From JAAXQD01 sp963790095 (GTDB lineage: Bacteria > Desulfobacterota > Desulfobacteria > Desulfobacterales > UBA11574), in assembly GCA_963790095.1 (NCBI GenBank), contig CAWBNO010000006.1, forward strand, positions 62,001 through 126,000: DNA of 64,000 bases. The letters are read 5' to 3'. The notes below the pieces were generated by a model that saw only the letters and a list, made by a program, of their open reading frames with translations, ran no database searches and had not been told where the DNA came from. The translations under genes and the position numbers were made by a program. Shown in pieces: positions 1-9,151 of the stretch; within the stretch, counting starts at the first letter, position 1, and each line of letters starts with the position of its first letter.

Positions 1-399
1 GAGCAACAGCGTTCGATGGGCGTCAAGATGCATTATCCCTGCCCATTTGACGGCCAATCCACAAACGATGGCCACAAGCCCCATGACGCCGATGCGGCTG
101 TCCTTCATGATCGCCAGGACCTTGTCTCTGGTTCTGTGACCCATAAGGCCGTCGGCGGTATCCCCAAGACCGTCCAGGTGAAATGCGGCGGTGATCACCG
201 CAAGAAAGACGACGTCGAGAACCGAAACCACCGGTTTTGGCCAGAGATATAAGGCGGCATAATCGAACATCGATACAAAGGCCCCTATCATGAGGCCTAC
301 CACCGGAAAAAACGGCACCATACCTTTGGGATCGTAAACCACGGACTTCCCCAAAGGAAGAAGGGTCAAAAATTGTATTGCAGCGATTAAACGGTTCAT
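1..399 (-). CDS. cobS: Adenosylcobinamide-GDP ribazoletransferase, 3' part beyond window edge
   Basis: CobS joins adenosylcobinamide-GDP to alpha-ribazole (phosphate) to complete the cobalamin lower loop; it is an inner-membrane enzyme. Only the first 133 codons are present, because the gene runs off the left end of the window. Translating the minus strand from the ATG at 399 gives an uninterrupted frame that starts MNRLIAAIQFLTLLPLG. It carries the family hallmark HLDGLGDTADGLMG, followed by a DSRIGVMG segment and hydrophobic stretches. The start codon overlaps the cobU stop in an ATGA arrangement, so the two are translationally coupled at the end of the riboswitch-led operon. The motif makes the identity secure. 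Confidence 0.93.
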   Translation of the reverse strand, partial: MNRLIAAIQFLTLLPLGKSVVYDPKGMVPFFPVVGLMIGAFVSMFDYAALYLWPKPVVSVLDVVFLAVITAAFHLDGLGDTADGLMGHRTRDKVLAIMKDSRIGVMGLVAIVCGLAVKWAGIMHLDAHRTLLL

Positions 400-914
400 T
401 TTATTTCCACAGGAATGCCGGCCACCATCCAAATGACGCGATCCGCGCAAACCGCGATCTTCTGGTTGGCAAATCCGGCGATGTCACGAAAAAGTCTGGC
501 CAGTCTGTTTTCCGGAACGATTCCGGTTCCCACTTCATTGGATACCAGGATGACCGGACATTCGGCGTTTTCAAGGGATCGGGCCAGTTGTTCAACGGTC
601 GTGTCGATGTTTTCCGGATCGTCGTTTTCCATCAGAAGATTGTTGATCCAGAGGGTCAGGCAGTCCACAAGGATCACCTGTCCTGGGCCACTGTTTTCAC
701 GGATGGCTTCGGGCAGCAAAAGCGGGACATCCAGTGTTTTCCAGTTTGGGTTTCTTTGTTTTTGATGGTGTGAAACCCGTTGTTCCATTTCTTTGTCCAG
801 GGGCACGCAGGTGGCAATAAAGATTTTGTGTCCGGCAAACTGGTCCGCCAAATGCAAGGCATGACCGCTTTTGCCGCTTCTGCATCCGCCGATGATCAAT
901 ACGATTTCTCTCAA
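396..914 (-). CDS. cobU: Bifunctional adenosylcobinamide kinase / adenosylcobinamide-phosphate guanylyltransferase
   Basis: CobU phosphorylates adenosylcobinamide and then transfers GMP to it, feeding CobS. The protein opens with the P-loop LIIGGCRSGKSGHA, has the conserved HHQKQRNPNWKTLD region that includes the guanylylation-histidine area, and has LVDCLTLWINNLL and VSNEVGTGIVPENRLAR further on. These give a full-length protein of about 172 residues. No ATG lies close to the P-loop. Two tandem TTG codons (917 and 914) sit directly after the ABC ATPase stop, and a GGGAG site lies about 7 nt before the second, so 914 is preferred. A longer in-frame start at 986 would lie inside the upstream gene and is not credible. 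It overlaps cobS by 4 nt. Confidence 0.93.
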   Translation of the reverse strand: MREIVLIIGGCRSGKSGHALHLADQFAGHKIFIATCVPLDKEMEQRVSHHQKQRNPNWKTLDVPLLLPEAIRENSGPGQVILVDCLTLWINNLLMENDDPENIDTTVEQLARSLENAECPVILVSNEVGTGIVPENRLARLFRDIAGFANQKIAVCADRVIWMVAGIPVEIK

Positions 915-918
915 CAAT

Positions 919-1713
919 TCACTCCCGATGAATATATTTATGGGGTACCGGTGTAATTCGGGGGACTTTGCCCAGAGGACTTTCATCCACCAGGAGGGTG
1001 CAGCCGTAAGCCGCCTCTAAGGTCTGGAAGGTGAGAACCTCGTCCGGAGGTCCCAGACACACCATTTCCCCATTTTTAAGAAGCAGCAATCGATCGCAGT
1101 ACATTGCCGCAAGATTGACGTCATGGGAAACCATTACAACGGTAATTCCGGTTTCGTTTTTGAGCTTTTCCATCAAATCCATCAGCCGGATCTGATGGGC
1201 AAGGTCCAGGGAAGCGGTGGGCTCGTCCAGAAGGATTATTTCCGGTTCCTGGCAAATGGCTCTGGCAACAAAGACCCGCTGCTGTTCCCCGCCACTGAGC
1301 TGGTCCAGTTTCCGGTGGGCCAAATGGTCAACCCCGGTGAACGCGAGGGCTTGTTCCGCAATTTTTAAATCCGTTTCTTGTTCGATCCCCAGCATTCCCA
1401 TATAGGGGGATCTACCCATGAGTACCACTTCTATGACGCTAAAGGGAAAATCCACCGGCATCATTTGGGGGACAAAGGCCATGGTCTGTGCCAAATCTTT
1501 GCGGGTATAGTTTTCCAGGGTTCGATTCAGTATCTTCAATCGACCCGTTTTCGGTTTGAAAATACCCGCCATCACCTTCATCAATGTGGTTTTGCCGGAA
1601 CCGTTCGGGCCGATGATAATGAAGAAATCCCCTTGGGTGACAGAAAAACTGAGATCCTTTAGGGCCGGAATGTTTCCATAAAAAAAGTTCAGGTTTTTGA
1701 CGTCTATGGCCAT
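919..1713 (-). CDS. btuD: Corrinoid/iron-siderophore-type ABC importer, ATPase subunit (BtuD/FepC-like)
   Basis: This is the cytoplasmic ATPase of a type II (FecCD/BtuCD) importer, 264 residues. Visible motifs in order are Walker A GPNGSGKTT (about 35-43), the Q-loop near FVPQMM, the signature LSGGEQQRV, Walker B IILLDEPTAS with its glutamate, and the H-loop VSHD. Family sequence alone does not distinguish B12 from haem or siderophore import. The cobalamin riboswitch upstream and cobU/cobS downstream argue for corrinoids. It follows the permease with a 1-nt gap and is followed by cobU after 1-4 nt, so one polycistronic mRNA is expected. Confidence 0.9.
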   Translation of the reverse strand: MAIDVKNLNFFYGNIPALKDLSFSVTQGDFFIIIGPNGSGKTTLMKVMAGIFKPKTGRLKILNRTLENYTRKDLAQTMAFVPQMMPVDFPFSVIEVVLMGRSPYMGMLGIEQETDLKIAEQALAFTGVDHLAHRKLDQLSGGEQQRVFVARAICQEPEIILLDEPTASLDLAHQIRLMDLMEKLKNETGITVVMVSHDVNLAAMYCDRLLLLKNGEMVCLGPPDEVLTFQTLEAAYGCTLLVDESPLGKVPRITPVPHKYIHRE

Positions 1714-1714
1714 A

Positions 1715-2725
1715 TTACCGCCGGGTTTTTTTCAATAAATAGATAAAGAGCGGTGCACCGATCATTGCGGTGATGACTCCGGCGGGCATCTCCCCCTGGT
1801 CCGGAAGCGTCCTGGCCAGAACATCGCAGAAAACAAGATAGGCACCGCCGCCGAGAACACATGCCGGAACCAGCACCCGGTGGTCGGGCCCAAAAAGAAG
1901 TCTCAGAAGATGGGGGACCACCAATCCCACAAATCCCACAAGTCCGCAGTAAGAAACCGTGGCGCTGACCATAAACGAGGTGGCCACCAGCAGGGTCACC
2001 GTTACCGCCTTTACATTGATCCCCATGGTCTGGGCCATTTCCTTGCCCATGAGGAGCAGATTCATGGAATTGGAAAACCAGAACACCAGAAAAAAACACG
2101 GCAAGAGCATGGCCGCAAGAATTCCGACCTGGGGCATGTCCACCATGGAAAGATCCCCCATGAGCCAGAAGATAATATTATGGAGTCTTGCGTCCTGGGT
2201 CAATGAGACCAGGAACATGATGACCGCCCCGCAGAAAGCGTTTACCATGACGCCTGAAAGAAGAAGGGCGTCTTTTTTCAGAATTGTATGTCCGGAGGAC
2301 ATGACCAGAATCAGCAACAGTGTGCCGATACTTCCCGAAAAGGCCATAAGACTGACCCCTGGAAATCGGAGGAGTCCCATGAGGATGCCGATAATGGCAC
2401 CAATGGCCGACCCCCCGGAAATGCCCAAAATATAGGGTTCGGCCAGGGGATTTTTCAAAATCGCCTGAAAAACCAACCCGCCCAGGGACAGGGTCCCCCC
2501 CACCAGGGTTGCCAGCAAGATCCGTGGAAAACGGATCTTCCAGATGATGGTATCGAGCATGGGATCCTGGGGCCCGATGCCCAAAAGATTCTGAAAAACC
2601 GCCTTGATTCCGCTGTGGCTGGACCCTAAAGAAAGGCCGAGAAACATGGCCGCAAACAATACCAGCAGCAGTGAAAAGGAAACAACCCACAGACGTTTTA
2701 TCAGCAATGGTTTTTCGGTGTTCAC
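1715..2725 (-). CDS. btuC: Corrinoid-type ABC importer permease (BtuC/FecCD family)
   Basis: A 336-residue, strongly hydrophobic FecCD-family permease with roughly ten predicted membrane spans. Family signatures are visible: the Ser-rich GLSLGSSHSG near the N-terminus, RFPRILLATLVGGTLSLGG, NPLAEPYILGISGGSAIGA, and the C-terminal GFVGLVVPHLLRLLFGPDHR, which contains the coupling helix. It would form a dimer with two copies of the ATPase encoded next. The start overlaps the stop of the binding-protein gene by 4 nt (ATGA). Corrinoid specificity is inferred from the riboswitch and the cobU/cobS neighbours. Confidence 0.9.
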   Translation of the reverse strand: MNTEKPLLIKRLWVVSFSLLLVLFAAMFLGLSLGSSHSGIKAVFQNLLGIGPQDPMLDTIIWKIRFPRILLATLVGGTLSLGGLVFQAILKNPLAEPYILGISGGSAIGAIIGILMGLLRFPGVSLMAFSGSIGTLLLILVMSSGHTILKKDALLLSGVMVNAFCGAVIMFLVSLTQDARLHNIIFWLMGDLSMVDMPQVGILAAMLLPCFFLVFWFSNSMNLLLMGKEMAQTMGINVKAVTVTLLVATSFMVSATVSYCGLVGFVGLVVPHLLRLLFGPDHRVLVPACVLGGGAYLVFCDVLARTLPDQGEMPAGVITAMIGAPLFIYLLKKTRR

Positions 2726-3651
2726 TCTGCTTCCTTAAAAAGTTCGGGGTGGATCAATCTCACCAGCAGTTCAAGGCCGTCCACAAGCCGGGGCGTGGGG
2801 CGGTCAAAAAAATTGGAATCTTCGAGGAAAATACGCTGGTTTCGCACTGCGGGTAGATCGGGCCATTTGTTCCACTCCGCTTTGACCTGCTCGAATACCG
2901 CTTCCCGTGCCATGGACGTGATAATAATCACTTCCGGCGAAAGGGCCAGGACCTGTTCGCGACTGAACCGGGGATAACTGATGGAACCTTCCGCCAGATT
3001 GGTTCCTCCGGCAAGAACGATGAGTCCGTGGATAAATGTATGGGTCCCCACCGATACGATGGGGGAGACACCGATTTGAAAAAAGACCCGGGGACGATGG
3101 GCAACGTTGGAAACGAGAGACTTGACCTTTTGTATCCTGAGATCCATGTTCTGCACCAGAAGGTCCGCTTCTTTTTCGGCATTGATGAGCCCACCGATTT
3201 CAAGCACCGTTTGCATGATGGTTTCCAAGTTTTTCGGATTTACGGCATATACGGGTATTTTTAGAGATTCGAGACGCTTGGCCACAGCGATGGGATTTCC
3301 GTCTTTGATGGCGATACAAAGATCCGGCTTTAACGCCACGATTTTCTCCAGATCGAGGTGAACATAGGAACCGACCTTGGGAAGTTTATTTGCTTCAGGG
3401 GGAAAGTCGCTGTACCGGGTAGCACCCATTAGACGATGTTCCTGACCCAGGGCAAAAATAATCTCCGTGATATTCGGTGCAAGGGAGACAATCCGTCGGG
3501 GCTCATCCGGGACCGTAACGGTTCGTTCCAGCTGATCCGTTACCGTTCTTGCAAAGGATGGTGTGACCACGAAGACACCCAATGATATCGCTGCCAGCAA
3601 AAAGATCACCATGAATCTGTAATTCAACATATGGGAAATTCTAAAAGCCAT
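2722..3651 (-). CDS. btuF: Periplasmic corrinoid-binding protein of the ABC importer (BtuF-like)
   Basis: A 309-residue class III (TroA/BtuF-type) solute-binding protein. The N-terminus has a basic head and a hydrophobic core ending around TPSFA, a plausible signal peptidase I site near residue 35. The mature part starts with a short DQLERTVTVPDEPRRIVSL stretch and then the BtuF hallmarks NITEIIFALG and GATRYSDFPPEA, a long backbone helix, and the C-terminal lobe. It is the first gene downstream of the cobalamin riboswitch and terminator, so it is the one directly gated by them. No outer-membrane BtuB receptor is present in the window. Confidence 0.9.
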   Translation of the reverse strand: MAFRISHMLNYRFMVIFLLAAISLGVFVVTPSFARTVTDQLERTVTVPDEPRRIVSLAPNITEIIFALGQEHRLMGATRYSDFPPEANKLPKVGSYVHLDLEKIVALKPDLCIAIKDGNPIAVAKRLESLKIPVYAVNPKNLETIMQTVLEIGGLINAEKEADLLVQNMDLRIQKVKSLVSNVAHRPRVFFQIGVSPIVSVGTHTFIHGLIVLAGGTNLAEGSISYPRFSREQVLALSPEVIIITSMAREAVFEQVKAEWNKWPDLPAVRNQRIFLEDSNFFDRPTPRLVDGLELLVRLIHPELFKEAE

Positions 3652-3680
3652 TTAAACGCATTCTAATAATATTTTTAAAC

Positions 3681-3713
3681 AAAAAAAAACCGGAACGAAA
3701 CAGATCGATCCGG
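3681..3713 (-). terminator. Intrinsic terminator between the riboswitch and btuF (expression platform)
   Basis: Read on the minus strand, a GC-rich stem CCGGA-t-CGA pairs with TCG-t-TCCGG around a six-base loop. It is followed immediately by a run of nine T. It lies about 60 nt downstream of the riboswitch core and about 30 nt before btuF, the expected place for a transcription-attenuating expression platform. Confidence 0.75.
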
Positions 3714-3774
3714 GGATGCCCTTTTTTATCCTCAAGATCACCACATGCCCCTGGTCCACGGAGGCGGCGCCTTC

Positions 3775-3972
3775 TGCTCGGGCAGGTCTTCTGACTTCCC
3801 CCCCCTTGGTCTCTATCAGCGACCTTCCCATCCCAAAAAAATTGGACAGTGGTGTGCGACCCTGCTAAAAGGGTTCCCTTGTCGTATAAACCAACAAGGG
3901 TGGGGTTACAGCGGCGGGCCCGTCCCCGAATTTCACGGGGTTCCCTATTATTCTCATACGAGCACCCGAACA
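3775..3972 (-). promoter_or_regulatory. Cobalamin (AdoCbl-type) riboswitch
   Basis: The minus strand contains the class hallmarks: GGGTGCTC at the 5' end, AATAGGGAA, a GTGAAATTCGGGGACGG..CCGCCGCTGTAA core, and the B12 box GTCAGAAGACCTGCC (3781-3795). The outer P1 helix is visible as TCGGG near 3969 pairing with CCCGA near 3778-3782. Its position 5' of corrinoid transport and salvage genes fits classic feedback repression by adenosylcobalamin. Boundaries are approximate to within a few bases. Confidence 0.95.
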
Positions 3973-3981
3973 GGATTTATT

Positions 3982-4011
3982 TAAGTAATTAAAAAATAAC
4001 AATAAAGTCAA
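3982..4011 (-). promoter_or_regulatory. Putative sigma-70 promoter of the corrinoid operon
   Basis: On the minus strand TTGACT (4011-4006) is followed after 18 nt by TACTTA (3987-3982). The predicted start would fall within a few bases of the riboswitch 5' end, which supports it. The -10 match is only moderate. Confidence 0.5.
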
Positions 4012-4326
4012 GAAAATTTATGGTATCCTTATTTTTGGGTCCCATTTGATGCCTCAGGGATAACGCATTAGTGGAGCATCCTCTTTCTATTGGGTCTCAA
4101 ATACTGTTGCCCTGTTTGTTCCCTTTACAATACTCGAGAAAAAATGATAAACATCAGGGAATCCATAATATTTTTGGAACCTCCCATTCAACCATCTATT
4201 GCTGTTGGCCGGGCAGAAATTCGGTGGCATTTTTAATGAATACATAACAAATTTGGTTTTTTATGGATTTTTCAATGATGTTCGAGGGGATTAAAAATCG
4301 GCGGCGGATCAACTGGTTTAAATAAA

Positions 4327-5937
4327 ATGTACGATTTCATCATTATCGGTTCCGGGTTCGGGGGAAGTGTCAGCGCCTTTCGATTGGCTGAAAAGGGGTA
4401 CGCGGTAGCTGTTCTCGAAGCCGGCAAGCGATACCGGAGCGAGGATTTTCCCAAAAGCAACTGGAATATTTTCAAGTATCTTTGGCTTCCGTTCTTCCGG
4501 TGTTTCGGCATTTTGCGAATCACCCTCCTTTCCGATGTTTTAATCTTGAGCGGTTCGGGGGTGGGTGGCGGTAGCCTCGGTTACGCCAACACCCTTCTTG
4601 AACCTCCGGACACGTTTTACCAAGATCCCCAGTGGGCCCAAATGGGGGATTGGAAATCGATTCTCGCACCCTATTATGGGACGGCTAAAAGAATGCTCGG
4701 GGTTACGTCCAGCGAAAAGGTATATCCGGCGGATGAACTGCTCCGGGAGTTGGCCGAGGAGATGGGCAGAGGTCATACCTTCAGACTTCAGGATGTGGGG
4801 GTTTTTTTCGGCGAACCCGAGAAAACGGTTCCCGATCCCTATTTTGACGGAAAAGGGCCGGATCGCACCGGGTGCTGCTTTTGCGGCGGTTGCATGGTCG
4901 GTTGTCGATACAATGCAAAAAACACCTTGGACAAAAATTACCTCCACCTGGCCGAAACTCTGGGCGTAAAAATCTTTCCCGAGACCCGAGCGACCCTGAT
5001 CAAAGAATATCCCGGTGGCGGATACCAGGTGGACACCCTCCGAACCACTTCACTGTTTTCCAGTGACCGGCGAAGGTTTCTGGCAAAGGAGATCGTTCTT
5101 GCCGCCGGTGTTTTAGGCACCGTCCCCTTGCTTTTAACGTGTAAAGAACAGGGAACATTGCCCGGACTTTCAACGATGCTCGGCTCCCGGGTCCGGACCA
5201 ACAGTGAAACCTTAACCGCCGTTACGGCCCAAAACGACACCGTGGATTACTCCAAGGGTATTGCCATTACATCGAGCATATATCCCGATGACGTCACCCA
5301 TATCGAACCGGTGCGCTATCCGGAAGGTTCTGACTTGATGAGCTTTTTAAGCACCATCTTCACCGAAGGGGGCAACCCGTTCACACGACCCCTGAAGTGG
5401 CTTTTTAATATCCTTCGACACCCGATTCGTTTTCTACGGGTTCTTTGGCCCTTTGGCTGGGCACGACGATCGATCATCCTTCTGGTCATGCAAACTTTGG
5501 ATAACAGTGTCAAAGTTGACTTTAAGCGGCGATGGTGGTGGCCTTTTAAACGTTCACTGATCTCCAGGCGTGAACATCTGCGGGAGAAGGTGCCGGTCTA
5601 TGTTCCCAAGGCTCAGGAGGTAACCCTGGCTTTGGCCGAAAAAACAGGCGGCATTCCCCAGAGTGCCGTGAACGAAGTCCTTTTGAATACCGGCATTACG
5701 GCGCACATTTTAGGCGGATGCCCCATGGGACCGGATTCGAAACACGGCGTTATCGACGGGAAGAACCGAGTCTACGGCCACCGAGGTCTGTATGTGGTGG
5801 ACGGATCGATGATACCGGCCAACCTGGGCGTAAATCCGAGCCTGACCATTACCGCCATGGCCGAGCATGCCATGAAACATATTCCCCCCAAAAAAGGGCG
5901 GGAATCAGAGGAGCCGGGCGGCCATGCACGGTCTTAA
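4327..5937 (+). CDS. GMC-type FAD-dependent oxidoreductase (cholesterol-oxidase-like branch)
   Basis: A 536-residue flavoprotein. The N-terminus is an FAD-binding Rossmann fold (FIIIGSGFGGSVSAFRLAEKG, acidic E at the end of beta-2). It is followed by the GMC signature region SGSGVGGGSLGYANTLLEPP and a cysteine-rich CCFCGGCMVGCRYNAKNTLD segment characteristic of the cholesterol oxidase-like GMC branch. Near the C-terminus AHILGGCPMG and NPSLTITAMAEHAM supply the usual catalytic His/Asn region. Such enzymes oxidise alcohols, including sterols, but the substrate cannot be read from sequence. The preceding 4012-4326 shows no gene and no clear promoter. The coding end overlaps the recC start by 14 nt, so the two are probably co-transcribed although functionally unrelated. 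Confidence 0.82.
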   Translation: MYDFIIIGSGFGGSVSAFRLAEKGYAVAVLEAGKRYRSEDFPKSNWNIFKYLWLPFFRCFGILRITLLSDVLILSGSGVGGGSLGYANTLLEPPDTFYQDPQWAQMGDWKSILAPYYGTAKRMLGVTSSEKVYPADELLRELAEEMGRGHTFRLQDVGVFFGEPEKTVPDPYFDGKGPDRTGCCFCGGCMVGCRYNAKNTLDKNYLHLAETLGVKIFPETRATLIKEYPGGGYQVDTLRTTSLFSSDRRRFLAKEIVLAAGVLGTVPLLLTCKEQGTLPGLSTMLGSRVRTNSETLTAVTAQNDTVDYSKGIAITSSIYPDDVTHIEPVRYPEGSDLMSFLSTIFTEGGNPFTRPLKWLFNILRHPIRFLRVLWPFGWARRSIILLVMQTLDNSVKVDFKRRWWWPFKRSLISRREHLREKVPVYVPKAQEVTLALAEKTGGIPQSAVNEVLLNTGITAHILGGCPMGPDSKHGVIDGKNRVYGHRGLYVVDGSMIPANLGVNPSLTITAMAEHAMKHIPPKKGRESEEPGGHARS

Positions 5938-8900
5938 AATCTTCACCGGCAACCACATGGAGATCCTTGCCGAGCACCTGGCTCGAACGGTCCGGGATCC
6001 GCTTCCCTCTCCGTTGTCTCCAGAGATTATCGTTGTTCAGAGCCGGGGTATGGAACGTTGGATCTCTCTGGAACTCGCCCGGCACAATGGCATTTGTGCA
6101 AACTGCCGTTTCCCCTTTCCCAACCTATTTTTAGAAGAAATTTTTAAAAAATTGGGGGTGGATCTTCCCGATGAATCCCCATTCGACCCCGTTGCGATGA
6201 CCTTCAAGATCATGAAGATTCTCCCAACATGTCTTCAGGGGTCCGGTTTCGAAAGTCTTAAAAAATATCTTCTGGATGATATAAAGGGGTTGAAGCTGTT
6301 TCAGCTATCTGAAAAAATAGCAGATTTGTATGATCAATACCTAGTTTTCAGGCCTGATATGATATTGAAATGGGAAAACGGTAAGGAAACTCACTGGCAG
6401 GCACAACTCTGGCGACAGGTTTCGTTGCTTGAAGAAAACCGGCATCGGGCCAGGCTCCGGAAGATCCTTTTTGAAAAGATCAGAAAACAGACCCACCCCA
6501 TAGAAAATTTTCCCGGCCGGGTTTCCATATTCGGAATTTCCTATTTGCCCCCGTTTCATCTGGAAGCCTTTGTTGAAATATCACGGGTTTCTCAAGTGAA
6601 TCTTTTTTTGATGAATCCGTGCAGAGAGTACTGGGCCGACATTGTTTCCGATCAGGAGACCCTAAAGATCCGAAATCGGCAGGTTCCATCCGATGATATT
6701 CCCCAAAACCTTCACCTGGAAGCGGGAAATCGGCTCTTGGCCGGCATGGGGGCATTGGGCCGGAACTTTTTTTCAATGATCAGCGGACTCGATTGCCAGA
6801 CATACGAAGTGTTCGAGGCTCCTCACGGCCATACCTTTCTTTCGAAGATCCAGTCAGATATATTAAATTTAAAGGACAGAACCGCTGAAAATGACCCGGA
6901 TTCGTCACGGCGTTATGATTCTGACGGCTCGATTCAGATTCATTCCTGTCACAGTCCCATGCGGGAAATCGAGGTCCTCCACGACCGCCTCCTGGCCATG
7001 TTTGAAGACGATCCGGACCTTTTGCCCAAAGACATCGTGGTCATGACCCCGGACATCGAATCGTATGCACCGTTCGTTCAGGCGGTGTTTGATGCACAGA
7101 CCGATGAGAAGCTTCGGATCCCTTTCACCATCGCCGACCGGAATATCGTAAACCAGAGCCGTATCATCGACGGGTTTATGTCCCTGCTCGATCTTAAAAA
7201 CAGTCGGCTGGGAAGTGCCTCGGTTATGGCGTTGATGGAAATAACGGAAATAAGCGAAGCCTTCGGCATGTCCGAATCGGACATCGAAGTTGCAGAACGC
7301 TGGATCAAAGAAACCCATATTCGTTGGGGAATCGATGCCAAATACCGCCAAGAGAAGGGACTGCCGGGTTTTTCTGAAAATACATGGAAAGCCGGAATCG
7401 ATAGACTCCTTTTGGGATACGCCATGCCGGGATTTGACCGTAAAACATTCTCCGGGATCCTTCCGTACGATCACATCGAAGGGGGTGAAGTTAATACCTT
7501 AGGAAAATTAATTAAATTTTTGAACAGTGTTTTCGCATGCGTACAATCTCTGGACACGCCGCGCACATTCAGCGGCTGGCATATATTTTTCGATGAAATT
7601 ATCGGGCAGTTTTTTTCTCCAAATGAAGATTCGGAACGGGACATAGATATTCTTCGGGGCATTTTGGAGGATATGTCCAGAAAAGAAGCATCTTCCAGCT
7701 TTGATGCATTCGTGGAAATTGAGGTGGTGAGGTCCTATTTGGAGCAACGTCTTGACCACGAACAATATCGCAGCAGATTTATTTCAGGGGGGGTGACATT
7801 TTGCGCCATGCTCCCCATGAGAAGCATCCCCTTTAAAGTCGTTTGTTTGGTGGGGATGAACAGCGATGCCTTCCCCCGTAAGAGCCAAGCCCTGGGGTTC
7901 GATCTCATGGCAAAAAACCCCAGGATGGGCGATCGAAACCGCAGAAATGACGACAAGTATCTTTTTCTGGAGGCCCTCCTGTCTGCCAGAAACACTTTGT
8001 ACGTCAGTTATGTGGGGCAGAGCAACCAGGACAACACTCGGATTCCACCATCGGTTCTTGTCAGTGAACTCATGGATTATATCCAAGACGGATTCGGTCT
8101 TTTAGAAGATCAGATGGTAACCCTTCATCGGCTCCAAGCCTTTTCCCCCGAATATTTTAAACCCGAAAGCAAGCTGTTCACTTATTCCCAAGAGAATTTT
8201 TCAGCCGCGTCAAGATTGAATGACCGAAAAGAAGCTTCCCCGCTGATTCCCGCCAAACTGCCGGAACTTCCCCCTGAATGGAAACATCTCGACATTATTG
8301 ACTTAAGCACTTTTTTCGCCAATCCCAGCCGGTATCTTCTGGAAAATCGCTTGGGCGTATATCTTCGTGATACAGACGCCGTTGCCGAAGAAAGAGAAAA
8401 TTTCAATTTAGATTATTTGGAAAAATATCTGATCGACCAAGAACTTGTGGCAAAAACAATGTCCGGGTTGAACTTAAAAGATTATTTTCCGGTGAAAAAA
8501 GCGTCCGGGGAGCTTCCCCATGGAAAAGTGGGCGAATTTGTTTTCAATGACCGGAGTCTGGATGCCGAAGATTTTGTCAGAAAGATTGAAGGCCATATCC
8601 AAAGCAGACCTTTAGACCATCGACGGTTTGAACTCGATATCGGAGGGTTTCGCCTAAGCGGTGGCATGGGGGATTTTTATGAAAAGGGGCTGATTCAAAT
8701 TCGATATGCAAAAATAAAACCAAAACATCTTATAAATACATGGATTTATCATCTCGTCGTTCATGCTTTAGATGAAATCGAAAAACCGGATCGCAGCCTC
8801 CTGTTGGGAAAAGATGCCGCCTGGGAGTTTAAGCCGGTTTCAGACGCCACGGATCGGATACGTGATCTTCTTGGGTTGTACTGGAAAGGAATGTCGAAGC

Positions 8901-9151
8901 CCTTGCATTTTTTCCCTGAATCGTCGTTCGAATATGTTCGTCAGTTACACTCGATGGACCGGACCCAACAGGCTGCCATACATGCCGCACAAAAAAAATG
9001 GGCTGGGACCGATTTTAGCCGGGGGGAATCCGAAGATCCATATTTTGAGCGTTGTTTCGTCAACATCGATTCTTTGGATGCGGCTTTTGAGGACATCGCA
9101 ACGGAAATTTTTGTCCCTTTATTGAATCATAGCGCTGAAACCCTATTATAA
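5924..9151 (+). CDS. recC: Exodeoxyribonuclease V gamma subunit (RecC-like)
   Basis: RecC is the Chi-recognising scaffold of the RecBCD helicase-nuclease that processes double-strand DNA ends. The 1075-residue product matches the family length (E. coli about 1120). It has the N-terminal pattern IIVQSRGMERWIS preceded by GNHMEILAEHL and followed by CRFPFPNLFLEEIF, the inactivated helicase-like core (LRIPFTIADRN, FCAMLPMRSIPFKVVCLVGMN), and a C-terminal nuclease-like fold without an obvious catalytic cluster. The start chosen has an AGGAG site about 11 nt upstream and lies within the end of the previous gene. No recB or recD occurs in the window, which is unusual because the three genes are normally adjacent. 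The stop overlaps the next start (TAATG). Confidence 0.85.
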   Translation: MHGLKIFTGNHMEILAEHLARTVRDPLPSPLSPEIIVVQSRGMERWISLELARHNGICANCRFPFPNLFLEEIFKKLGVDLPDESPFDPVAMTFKIMKILPTCLQGSGFESLKKYLLDDIKGLKLFQLSEKIADLYDQYLVFRPDMILKWENGKETHWQAQLWRQVSLLEENRHRARLRKILFEKIRKQTHPIENFPGRVSIFGISYLPPFHLEAFVEISRVSQVNLFLMNPCREYWADIVSDQETLKIRNRQVPSDDIPQNLHLEAGNRLLAGMGALGRNFFSMISGLDCQTYEVFEAPHGHTFLSKIQSDILNLKDRTAENDPDSSRRYDSDGSIQIHSCHSPMREIEVLHDRLLAMFEDDPDLLPKDIVVMTPDIESYAPFVQAVFDAQTDEKLRIPFTIADRNIVNQSRIIDGFMSLLDLKNSRLGSASVMALMEITEISEAFGMSESDIEVAERWIKETHIRWGIDAKYRQEKGLPGFSENTWKAGIDRLLLGYAMPGFDRKTFSGILPYDHIEGGEVNTLGKLIKFLNSVFACVQSLDTPRTFSGWHIFFDEIIGQFFSPNEDSERDIDILRGILEDMSRKEASSSFDAFVEIEVVRSYLEQRLDHEQYRSRFISGGVTFCAMLPMRSIPFKVVCLVGMNSDAFPRKSQALGFDLMAKNPRMGDRNRRNDDKYLFLEALLSARNTLYVSYVGQSNQDNTRIPPSVLVSELMDYIQDGFGLLEDQMVTLHRLQAFSPEYFKPESKLFTYSQENFSAASRLNDRKEASPLIPAKLPELPPEWKHLDIIDLSTFFANPSRYLLENRLGVYLRDTDAVAEERENFNLDYLEKYLIDQELVAKTMSGLNLKDYFPVKKASGELPHGKVGEFVFNDRSLDAEDFVRKIEGHIQSRPLDHRRFELDIGGFRLSGGMGDFYEKGLIQIRYAKIKPKHLINTWIYHLVVHALDEIEKPDRSLLLGKDAAWEFKPVSDATDRIRDLLGLYWKGMSKPLHFFPESSFEYVRQLHSMDRTQQAAIHAAQKKWAGTDFSRGESEDPYFERCFVNIDSLDAAFEDIATEIFVPLLNHSAETLL

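Noticed and set aside
915..986. Extended N-terminus for CobU
   Set aside because: Lies inside the ABC ATPase gene; the TTG near 914 with GGGAG fits the family start.
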